Assembly (NCBI GenBank): GCA_036268995.1
Contig: DATATB010000017.1
Span: forward strand, 1 to 21,972
DNA length: 21,972 nucleotides
Direction of reading: 5' to 3'
Source: DATATB01 sp036268995
GTDB taxonomy: Bacteria; Planctomycetota; Planctomycetia; Pirellulales; PNKZ01
In this document: positions 9,801-15,200 of the stretch, in pieces
How the letters are laid out: each line of letters begins with the position of its first letter
How positions within the stretch are numbered: the stretch's first letter is position 1
Position numbers and translations under genes: made by a program
Notes under the pieces: model-generated
Seen by the model: the letters and a program-made list of their open reading frames with translations, nothing else
Told to the model about the DNA's origin: nothing
The model's database searches: none

Positions 9801-9819
9801 GTTTTTGTTCGTCGAGCAT
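6805..9819 (-). CDS. Membrane Ser/Thr protein kinase with extracytoplasmic coiled coil and LRR domain
   Basis: It has 1004 residues from ATG 9819. This start has GAGGA (9828-9832) eight bases upstream and lies one base after the sigma stop; a start 21 codons earlier lacks this support. Residues 1-150 hold a helical region typical of planctomycete kinases (SPELLVEF; LTRFQATLVAEGKAKSLVLG). The kinase domain spans ~154-420: glycine loop LGAGGMGQVF (160-169), VAIK lysine K183, HRDIKPSN with catalytic D277, DMG in place of DFG (D295 kept), and the MSPEQ activation-segment end. A Pro-rich linker leads to one membrane helix (~482-503), then a coiled coil (~528-609) and about a dozen TDAGL-type LRRs to the C-terminus. 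Predicted topology is kinase inside and LRRs outside, i.e. a receptor kinase. It probably phosphorylates cytoplasmic targets, possibly the co-encoded sigma factor (inferred). Confidence 0.92.
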   Translation of the reverse strand: MLDEQKLDDLLVEWQERRQQGRESSAEELCQHSPELLVEFKNRIKRLKSTDWLFEEDAGDDSEEFALVELLSQKTDRGIALASISCDACIRSLKETGLISANDLQVLKASSPASATGADGSGILRQLVAQQKLTRFQATLVAEGKAKSLVLGNYVLLDTLGAGGMGQVFKAWHRRMDRIVAIKMLPTAITKDPAAIARFEQEVRAAAKLNHRQIVSAYDADQADGTHFLVMEYVEGSNLSTVVKKRGPLSVIAAINCISEVARGLEYAHSQGIVHRDIKPSNILLSTAGRIKILDMGLARFKGGDGCAATAAELTGTGQVMGTVDYMSPEQATNTKHADMRSDIYSLGCTLYFLLTGKAVYSGETVVEKILAHREQPIPSLSKQRPDVPLSLDTLCRKMLAKKPEDRYQSISEILADLKNCREAPATSPVLTPPPILAEAEIPTQRAVATGGDLPAFPSVERVRRKPIADASGGRFRFTRRPLVVGAAFFGFAAILAGVMIKITTDQSTVTLEVEEGKDAVVQVLTGAKTERERLRRQFDQRCSELKRQMQAESEAKLVELEKRLGKESDQRLAAAAKPLADAERRMEVAQARRAQIEREIVEAHAKWANPGPGMPQALKDAHKPDDAAPAAHDVRLNAKSLPPTVVRVMASLKKLGGTVVLNPEKTGVLSVDLSGSQATNATLLQLRLLAGLKALNLSNTRITDAGLLHLASLPTLETVNVFACQVTDAGIEALRKKAPTIAVAQTAGPAAQQAAIDVIRQIGGKVEMRNGKVTAIDLRDSAATDETLLVLPAFADLESLGLEYINISNAGLAPLRHLKNLRRLDLSESEDHAITDEGLEHIKGLTNLESLDLERAVITDVGVKKLAGMTKLRQLWLFGAFTDTGMETLAHFPDLEELLIFSNGITDAGLKHIKDHKRLDRLVITSWTGQQLLITNRGLVWLQGLTSLQWELNLAYTQIDDAGLVHLKTLVNLKALDLTNTHVSQSGIENLKRALPKLVNIKF

Positions 9820-9820
9820 T

Positions 9821-10453
9821 TCAGGTTTCCTCGACCAGTGGCGACTGTCCGTGCATGGCTTGGTTAATGAGCAATCGAGCATGATTGAGCCGACGAATAA
9901 TCGTCCGTTCCGAAACTTTGAGGGCGTCGGCTACTTCTCGCTGTGTCATGCCTCCGTACCAGACAAGCTGAAACGCCTCACGTTCATCGACCGGAAGCGT
10001 TTCAATCGTCTCATGAAAGCTGGCCCAAGCCTCAAGCGATCCAGGTTCTTCGGTACGATCCGTCGCTCGCTCGGCGTGTTGCCCCCCACCCGATGCCGAA
10101 CGACCGCCATCGGATTGATGCTTCGCCCCGATCCCCTCGGGTCCGAAGTGATGCCGGGCCAGGTCGATCAGCGTTCGTCGAATCTGTGTTGTCGCCAGAC
10201 CGAAGAACTGCGGCACGGTTTCCGGCTTCACTTCTGACAGAGATCGGTGCAGTCGGATGACGGCGTTCTGAAACACGTCGTCCGTCTGTTCCCACCGCCG
10301 CAGGCGTGGATAATTCCGTAGCATTTTCCGGGTCAGCTTCGTCAGTCGTTGAGCAGCCTTGGCGACAAGCTCGTCGTAGGCCGGGGCGTTCCCCTGGGCG
10401 GCTTGGTCGAGCAAGTCCTGTAACTGCGTCGTGTTTCCAGGAGTCGGCAGCAT
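9821..10453 (-). CDS. ECF-type sigma factor, kinase-linked planctomycete group
   Basis: It has 210 residues. The frame is open further upstream, but ATG 10453 has GAGGA at 10461-10465 with seven-base spacing, and sequence before it looks non-coding. Region 2 covers about residues 10-90 (AYDELVAKAAQRLTKLTRKM, QTDDVFQNAVIRLHRSL, where DDVFQ is the conserved core-binding motif). After a Gly/Ser-rich linker, region 4 covers ~145-205 (LPVDEREAFQLVWYGGMTQR, EVADALKVSERTIIRRL helix-turn-helix). There is no SnoaL or other C-terminal extension and no anti-sigma gene adjacent. The partner is instead the receptor kinase, whose ATG follows the TGA after a single base, implying translational coupling. ECF groups linked to Ser/Thr kinases are known in planctomycetes, where phosphorylation is thought to replace anti-sigma control. 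The target promoters are unknown. Confidence 0.9.
   Translation of the reverse strand: MLPTPGNTTQLQDLLDQAAQGNAPAYDELVAKAAQRLTKLTRKMLRNYPRLRRWEQTDDVFQNAVIRLHRSLSEVKPETVPQFFGLATTQIRRTLIDLARHHFGPEGIGAKHQSDGGRSASGGGQHAERATDRTEEPGSLEAWASFHETIETLPVDEREAFQLVWYGGMTQREVADALKVSERTIIRRLNHARLLINQAMHGQSPLVEET
9826..9832 (-). promoter_or_regulatory. Shine-Dalgarno for the kinase, inside the sigma gene
   Basis: On the minus strand GAGGAAA precedes TGAAATG: sigma stop TGA (9823-9821), one A, then the kinase ATG (9819-9817). This site fixes the kinase start and indicates coupled translation. Confidence 0.75.
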
Positions 10454-10862
10454 CGGCATGTCCTCGACGAAGAACTCGCAGGAGCCGCTCCCAGCCTGGG
10501 CATCAATCAGATAAGCGGAAGCAGCGACAGAAACCTGACACGGATTCTGAAAAACAGGAATCGATGGCCCAAAATTCGCTTGCGCCGGCCAAAAAAACAG
10601 GGAACGCACCGAAGCACTCCTGGGAAGCCCTGCGACAGGCTGAACAGAAAATGCGCCCGGTGGCTCCGCTTGCGGGGAACCGTCTCAGACGCCGTTCTGT
10701 TCAAGAAAGGTCGCGGTTTTCCCGCGACAGCGATAAGGCCAAGCTCTTCAAGTTGTAGCGGGCGTCCTGCGCCCGGTCGGCTTTCGGTTCTGTGATCTTG
10801 CTCCAGGATCGAAGAACGAACACAAGTAGTTTGGCCACACCCAATTCGGCAGTCAAGGAAAG

Positions 10863-11162
10863 GTGCTCAAAGATCGTCCTTCCCGCTGGTCTACGCAACC
10901 GTTGGCCGATAAAAGGGCCGGATGCAACGGCGTGACGGCCAAGGTGCGAGGACAAACGTCCATCGTGGCAGCGAATGCGTGGTATAAGACCACCGCTGCC
11001 ACGCCCGAAGAACCCGGCTACGACTTGACTGCCCGACCGGTCGTAAGCTTGGCGCAGGACATTGAAGCACAAGGCACGCCAGAAGCTGACGAGGCCACCC
11101 AGAAGCTCCTTGATTCGGCGGCGTGGCAACCTTGGGGCGAAGTGAAGGTCTATCGGGGCTGA
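10863..11162 (+). CDS. Doubtful 99-residue ORF, possibly the C-terminal remnant of a lost gene
   Basis: It would start at GTG 10863, preceded by AAGGAAAG at too short a distance for a good ribosome site. The N-terminal ~30 residues look random, while the C-terminal part (NAWYKTTAATPEEPGYDLTA, SLAQDIEAQGTPEADEATQK, SAAWQPWGEVKVYRG) has balanced acidic composition and reads like real protein. It matches no family I recognise. A strong same-strand terminator lies 130 bases downstream. The minus strand is also open over part of this stretch, so the frame could be chance. It is either a small gene or a 3' gene remnant. Confidence 0.3.
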   Translation: MLKDRPSRWSTQPLADKRAGCNGVTAKVRGQTSIVAANAWYKTTAATPEEPGYDLTARPVVSLAQDIEAQGTPEADEATQKLLDSAAWQPWGEVKVYRG

Positions 11163-11186
11163 CCAGAAAAAAATGCGCCGAAAAGG

Positions 11187-11222
11187 TGTCAGCTAATGTG
11201 TCAGATACGGTGTCAGCCGTTT
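11187..11222 (+). repeat. Three tandem 12-bp units beginning GTGTCAG
   Basis: GTGTCAG occurs at 11187, 11199 and 11211, exactly 12 bp apart, each followed by five variable bases (CTAAT, ATACG, CCGTT). The same face of the helix is not presented each turn (12 against ~10.5 bp), so an operator role is uncertain. AAGGTGTCAG also resembles a half-site of palindromic elements seen in planctomycete intergenic DNA. Confidence 0.6.
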
Positions 11223-11292
11223 GCCGTAAGTGCCTTGTTATAAGGGCTTACGATCACCCTTTGGCAGCCCCGTGCCCTCCGCTCTGAATGGA

Positions 11293-11325
11293 AGCCGCCG
11301 TCCGAAGGGACTGGCGGCTTTTTTT
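11293..11325 (+). terminator. Strong rho-independent terminator (+ strand)
   Basis: AGCCGCC (11293-11299) pairs with GGCGGCT (11313-11319). The stem is extended inward by GTCC/GGAC around a GAAG loop with one bulged T, and is followed by a run of seven T (11319-11325). It ends a rightward transcript whose gene is not obvious. Confidence 0.85.
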
Positions 11326-11418
11326 ATTTGCGCCGCCGCAGCTTTGCGCGCTTCCGAAATGCAGACCAAGCGATTTGGCGGAAGCCGCTAAGCTGGGGCG
11401 GCCTTGTCACGGCGGCGA

Positions 11419-11547
11419 TCAGTCGCCCAACATTTTCGCGACAATAAAAATCAAAATGGCGCCGCCGACACCGCCACCGGCCAGCAGGTACACCAGCGAA
11501 TATCCGATCGCGGCCAGCGGGAACATGGAGTACGCGAGAAGTTCCAC
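11419..11547 (-). CDS. 42-residue single-pass membrane protein
   Basis: It is too short for most gene finders but well supported: GTG start at 11547 with AAGGAG at 11556-11561 and eight-base spacing, and a TGA stop at 11421-11419. It starts VELLAYSMFPLAAIGYSLVY and continues with a Gly-rich hydrophobic run (LLAGGGVGGAILIFIVAKML) ending GD. It consists almost entirely of hydrophobic residues with a small Gly-Gly-Gly hinge, giving one or two short membrane helices. It lies 65 bases downstream of another small membrane protein, probably cotranscribed. Function is unknown; it could be a small membrane modulator. A type I toxin is less likely, because no antisense RNA signal was seen. Confidence 0.7.
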   Translation of the reverse strand: MELLAYSMFPLAAIGYSLVYLLAGGGVGGAILIFIVAKMLGD

Positions 11548-11555
11548 GATTGATG

Positions 11556-11561
11556 CTCCTT
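11556..11561 (-). promoter_or_regulatory. Shine-Dalgarno AAGGAG deciding the 42-residue gene
   Basis: A near-perfect anti-16S match, eight bases before a GTG. It is the main evidence that this short frame is translated. Confidence 0.7.
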
Positions 11562-11612
11562 GAGAACCGTGCAGTTCAATGCTCGTTGACTCGACCACGC
11601 TGCCGGCGGCTG

Positions 11613-11855
11613 TTAGTCGCCGAGCAACGCCTTGGGATTCTTTGAATTGAATTCAACACTGGAGGCTCGACCCGTGTCACGATCGTAGATGACGTAGGTC
11701 GTGGGAGTAGCGCCGGGGTGGAACTCGTAGCGTTCGGGCTTCATCAATTCTGCCGCGAGGATTATCGCGGCGCCGAGCACGAGTGCGCCGACAAAAATTG
11801 CGGCCGCGAGCTTGTGATGACCATGAATCGGTCGATCGACTGATGCATTCTGCAT
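11613..11855 (-). CDS. 80-residue small membrane-anchored protein
   Basis: Two in-frame ATGs lie at 11861 and 11855. The second has AAGGGG (11863-11868) at seven-base spacing, so it is chosen. Residues ~1-15 are polar and His-rich (VDRPIHGHHK). Residues ~16-36 form one membrane helix (LAAAIFVGALVLGAAIILAA). The rest is a short soluble tail with YVIYDRDTGRASSVEFNSKN, which looks like a small beta-hairpin. Predicted topology is a short N-terminal cytoplasmic segment and an outside tail. I know no named family. It is followed by the 42-residue membrane gene and is divergent from the catalase across a ~480-base gap, so a shared regulatory region is possible. Confidence 0.65.
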   Translation of the reverse strand: MQNASVDRPIHGHHKLAAAIFVGALVLGAAIILAAELMKPERYEFHPGATPTTYVIYDRDTGRASSVEFNSKNPKALLGD

Positions 11856-12331
11856 AGGCATACCCCTTCGAGCGTGAGATGACTTGGGCGCTTAAGCCAG
11901 GCGAACGGGAACGGCCCCCCTGCAATTCCGAAGCCGTAGACAGCCGTTAGGTGGCAAATCGTGACGGCCGCAGTGTCGATGTTGCAAGTGCCCCGCGCGG
12001 CGCGTGCTCCAAAACGTATTGGATCGCCAGGCTTAACGCAAATTGCAACGGCACTTCCGCGCGGCATTGGCCGCAGGACTGTGCGCGGATACGCATAATC
12101 TGATCCGGTGGCGATCAACTTGATAGCGCGCACGTCACTTCGGCTGCCGGTGCCTTGCGGAATCAGCAGCGCCCGAGGCGAATCGCTAGCGGCGAGCCGT
12201 GGGTACGACATTTGCCGTGGGGCTGGCCACGCCTGTAACGACGCCCGTTGCGCGGCGATGGCGTTATCGAGCACACCGGCGGCGGATTGGCAGTCCACCG
12301 AGGTAAACCCAGTTTTCTAGCGGAGATGGCA
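11856..12331. other. Divergent intergenic region between the small membrane genes and the catalase
   Basis: About 475 bases in which no gene is supported: a long open frame exists on the minus strand, but its composition (many Arg, Ser, Pro and Cys) and lack of a ribosome site suggest chance. It must hold promoters in both directions. No convincing promoter, OxyR/PerR-like operator or riboswitch was recognised. Confidence 0.5.
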
Positions 12332-13099
12332 ATGTACCACCATGTCAAGAAGCTGATGTATACCGTTCACGTCGACACGCCGGATCCCCGCTTCGGCAAC
12401 ATGTTGCTGGAGCAGTTTGGCGGCGCCAACGGCGAGTTGGCGGCAGCCATGCAATATTCTATTCAAGGGCTTAATTGCGATGATCCGGAGCGGAAGGACA
12501 TGCTCATGGATATCGGCACCGAGGAGTTGAGCCATCTCGAAATCGTGGGCAGCCTCGCCCGATTGCACCTGTTGCCCATGAAAACGGACCGCGATGCGGC
12601 CGAAGCCGATCCCTTGGTGGCGATCGCCGGCGGCGGCGGCGTGACGCTGTGCAATTCGATGGGCGATGCCTGGACCGCGGACTATTTGAAAATCACCGGC
12701 GAACTCGACGTCGATCTTCGCAGCAACATTGCCGCCGAAGCGCGCGCCAAAATCGTCTACGAGCGACTGATCAACTTTTGCGACGATCCGGGCACGAAGG
12801 ACGCTTTGCAGTTTCTCATGACGCGCGAAATCACGCACATGAAGGCGTTTATGCTAGCGCTGGAAAGCATGAAGAAGCCGGCGCTATCGATCGGGAAGAT
12901 CCCGCCCACCAAAGGCCTCGTCGACGAATACTTCAACGACTCGACCGGCGAGGGAGAGGACGGGGCCATTGATGCTCGCGGCCCGTGGAACGAGGGCAAC
13001 GGCTGGAAATATCGCGAGTCGCCCGCGTTCGAAGCGCTGCAACCAGAGACCGACGGCAACGGCAAGAAGAGCGCTCGCAAGAAGCGTGCGAGTAAGTAG
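12332..13099 (+). CDS. Manganese catalase
   Basis: A non-heme dimanganese catalase that converts H2O2 to water and oxygen. It has 255 residues. ATG 12332 is preceded by CGGAG (12321-12325) at six bases and gives the family's usual start MYHHVKKLMYTV. Ligands expected from the Lactobacillus enzyme are present in a four-helix ferritin-like core: E35 (GGANGEL), E65 and H68 (GTEELSHLE), E136 (AAEARAK) and H169 with the catalytic Glu at E166 (REITHMKAF). The GGGG loop (AIAGGGG) and NSMGDAWTADYLK are typical. The C-terminal tail is Lys/Arg-rich (NGKKSARKKRASK), possibly for DNA or surface binding. The protein is probably cytoplasmic, since no signal peptide is seen. It is convergent with the pentapeptide gene 41 bases later, with no terminator in between apart from a small GC hairpin. 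Confidence 0.96.
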   Translation: MYHHVKKLMYTVHVDTPDPRFGNMLLEQFGGANGELAAAMQYSIQGLNCDDPERKDMLMDIGTEELSHLEIVGSLARLHLLPMKTDRDAAEADPLVAIAGGGGVTLCNSMGDAWTADYLKITGELDVDLRSNIAAEARAKIVYERLINFCDDPGTKDALQFLMTREITHMKAFMLALESMKKPALSIGKIPPTKGLVDEYFNDSTGEGEDGAIDARGPWNEGNGWKYRESPAFEALQPETDGNGKKSARKKRASK

Positions 13100-13140
13100 T
13101 AGCGGCTTCGCACTTCGCGTGTAGCTCGTAGGCGGCTCGC

Positions 13141-15018
13141 CTAGACGCGCGTTTCGAGGATAGCGCCGCAGCGGCGGAAATGATCGGCTTGCTCGGCCGT
13201 GTAACGGGCGTTGCGCAGGTCGACCAGGTAGAAGTCCACATTGCCGATCCACGCGCCGCGCAGATCAGCGCCGCAGAGGTTGGCCTTGCGAATTTCTTCG
13301 GGTGACTTAAAGCCTTGATCCAGAAACTCGTCGGTGTAGAAGCCGGTGCGGCTGCCTTCGCTGGCAATGGGGCTGCCGACGAGACCGCTGCGCGACGAAC
13401 CGAGATGGAAAGTGGAATAGCTCAGGTCGGCGTCGCGCAGGTCGGCCCCTTCCCAGTCGATTTCGGCTAGCCCCGCTCCAATCAGCTTGGCTCTGCGGAA
13501 GACCGCACTTGGCATGCGGCTGCCGGTCAAATAACAGCGGTGGATGGCGGCATCTTCGAAGTTGGCGCCCGGCAGGCGCATGCTTTCCAAGTCGCACTCG
13601 TAAAGGCGGATCCCGGCGAAGCGTGCGCCGGTGAAGTCGGCTGCCCGCAAGACGGCGCCATAGAATCGTGCCGACGATAAATCCGCGCCGGACAAATCAG
13701 CGCCTTCGATCTGGCAGCCGCTGAAACGTGCAAAGGCCAAATCGGTGCGGCGGAAACTCGCTCCGCGCAGATCGGTATTTTCGAACTGCGATCGCCGCAG
13801 CAGCGCGCCTTCGAAATTTGCCCCGCGCAGGTCAGCCGATACGAAGTTGGCTTGTGCCGCGCGCGCGTGCGAAAAGTCGGCATTGGCTAGCGCCGCCTCG
13901 AATGCCGAAAAGCCCTGGAGCAATGCGCCGTGCAAATTGGCGCCCGACAGCTGCGCACGCCGCGCGCAGACCTTCTTCAATCGCGATTCGCTCAAGTCAG
14001 CGCCCGTCAAATCGGCCTCGGCCAGATTCAGCCGGCGCAGCCGAACGCCCGGCCAGTGCACGCCGGCCAGGTACGCGCGCGACAAATTGGGAGCGCGGCC
14101 GGCGGCTGGGATCCACTTCACGCCCGCGGCGTGCAGCAGGCTGGCGGCCATCGCGTGGCTTGCCCGCTGGGGGCCGGAGGCCACGAGGCGCAGCCGGTCC
14201 AGCACGGGCAATTCGTCGCGCACCCATTGTGCGGTAATGCGAACCAGCGGCTCGGGAAGGCGCGCGCTCAAGACAGCCGGCCGGGGATCAGCTCGTAAAT
14301 GGCCGGCAAGATGCTCCGCAGCGAGCAGCGTTTGCACGCGCTCATGCCGCAGGAGCGAGAACACTTTGGGCGCGACGTCTCGCGTCCGGCTAAGCTCGAC
14401 CGCCGCCGTATCGACACCGGCCGACACCAACCGCGCAAAACAGCACTCGCGTGCCAGTTGACGCGATTGCGCAGTTGGCAGGCGTACGTACACCGCATCG
14501 CGCAGCGCCGATGGAACGTCCGCCATGGATTCGTCCGCGGCGAACCGATCCAGCACGACCTGCCAGAGTTCCGCAACGCCGCCGAGCCAACGCCGGCTCG
14601 CGTCAGCCTGCAACCGGCGCATCACCGATGCACAGCGCTCGCGGTGAACCGCCAACAGGTATTCGATGAACTCGTCCTGTCCCCAAGGCAACAGGCGCCA
14701 TTGTTGATTGGCTGCCAACGGAAAATTCGACGCGGGCGACGCGCACACGACGAAATGATCGCGTGCGGAATCGACGAGCGACACAAGCTCGAATTCGTCA
14801 GGGCGATCGGCAAGCAGCAAGAACGAATGTTCGCCCAATCGATGCGCCAGATGCCCGAGCGCCGCGCTTTTTCCAGACCCGACAGGGCCAGCCAGTTCGA
14901 CCAGGCCGCACTCGCGCGCTTCGATTCGGCTGCGCACCTCGTCTTCCAGCAGCAGCGGCTCGGAGATCCCCGGTAGCGAGACGCGCGGGCGGACAGACGC
15001 TAGCTTGCTCTCGATCAT
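13141..15018 (-). CDS. P-loop NTPase-like protein fused to pentapeptide repeats
   Basis: The frame is open to 15276, but the upstream part contains palindromic repeats and overlaps the next gene. ATG 15018 with GGCGGA at 15024-15029 is chosen (625 residues; ATG 15024 is also possible). The N-terminal third has a Walker A motif GPVGSGKS (44-51), then strands FLLLADRP and HFVVCAS and a segment WRLLPWGQDEFIEYLLAVHR, as in AAA/STAND-like NTPases. No clean Walker B Asp-Glu pair is evident. From ~310 to the end there are many A(D/N)LxX pentapeptide repeats (LNLAEADLTGADLSESRLKK; ADLSGADLSSARFYGA), which would form a right-handed quadrilateral beta helix. No membrane helix is seen. It is a predicted cytoplasmic switch or scaffold; the function is unknown. 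Confidence 0.85.
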   Translation of the reverse strand: MIESKLASVRPRVSLPGISEPLLLEDEVRSRIEARECGLVELAGPVGSGKSAALGHLAHRLGEHSFLLLADRPDEFELVSLVDSARDHFVVCASPASNFPLAANQQWRLLPWGQDEFIEYLLAVHRERCASVMRRLQADASRRWLGGVAELWQVVLDRFAADESMADVPSALRDAVYVRLPTAQSRQLARECCFARLVSAGVDTAAVELSRTRDVAPKVFSLLRHERVQTLLAAEHLAGHLRADPRPAVLSARLPEPLVRITAQWVRDELPVLDRLRLVASGPQRASHAMAASLLHAAGVKWIPAAGRAPNLSRAYLAGVHWPGVRLRRLNLAEADLTGADLSESRLKKVCARRAQLSGANLHGALLQGFSAFEAALANADFSHARAAQANFVSADLRGANFEGALLRRSQFENTDLRGASFRRTDLAFARFSGCQIEGADLSGADLSSARFYGAVLRAADFTGARFAGIRLYECDLESMRLPGANFEDAAIHRCYLTGSRMPSAVFRRAKLIGAGLAEIDWEGADLRDADLSYSTFHLGSSRSGLVGSPIASEGSRTGFYTDEFLDQGFKSPEEIRKANLCGADLRGAWIGNVDFYLVDLRNARYTAEQADHFRRCGAILETRV

Positions 15019-15110
15019 TTTCATCCGCCGGGCTGCTGGACCGCCTTCAGCATAAGCGAATGCGGCTTGCCGGCGAAAGTTTTTTCTGCCGACGACCCGC
15101 CAAAGTAGTA

Positions 15111-15198
15111 GGCGCACTGCGTGTGCCATAACTGCCGTGCGAAAGGTCTCTCGCTTTGCCAATCTTTCGTTTGCGAGCGACGGCATACGGAGTATGCC
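15111..15198. repeat. Pair of inverted REP-like palindromes
   Basis: Copy 1 (15111-15127) is GGCGCAC-TGC-GTGTGCC, preceded on + by AAGTAGTA. Copy 2 (15182-15198) is the perfect palindrome GGCATAC-GGA-GTATGCC. Read on the minus strand, copy 2 is AAGTAACA followed by GGCATAC-TCC-GTATGCC, i.e. the same element in opposite orientation. Copy 2 lies two bases downstream of the stop of the toroid-protein gene. The arrangement resembles a bacterial interspersed mosaic element and may act as a transcript 3' end. Confidence 0.6.
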
Positions 15199-15200
15199 TG

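Larger units (their letters stand above)
10454..11418. other. Long mostly non-coding stretch upstream of the sigma gene
   Basis: The promoter of the signalling cassette should lie in the left part (10460-10700), but no clear box pair was recognised. A perfect 7-bp hairpin lies at 10710-10728 (GTCGCGG, loop TTTTC, CCGCGAC). One doubtful ORF on + (10863-11162), a 12-bp tandem repeat (11187-11222) and a strong + strand terminator (11293-11325) fill the rest. The region looks like an accumulation of gene remnants. Confidence 0.5.

Noticed and set aside
10710..10728. Hairpin GTCGCGG/CCGCGAC as a terminator
   Set aside because: There is no T-tract on either strand beyond a weak CTTTCTT on the minus strand, and no gene ends nearby.
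11253..11290. A tRNA 3' fragment suggested by CCGTGCCCTCCGCTC before the terminator
   Set aside because: There is no T-loop TTCRA sequence and no matching acceptor strand upstream.
11762..12298. A 178-residue minus-strand frame between the small membrane genes and the catalase
   Set aside because: It has no Shine-Dalgarno, is rich in Arg, Ser, Pro and Cys, and overlaps the better supported 80-residue gene.
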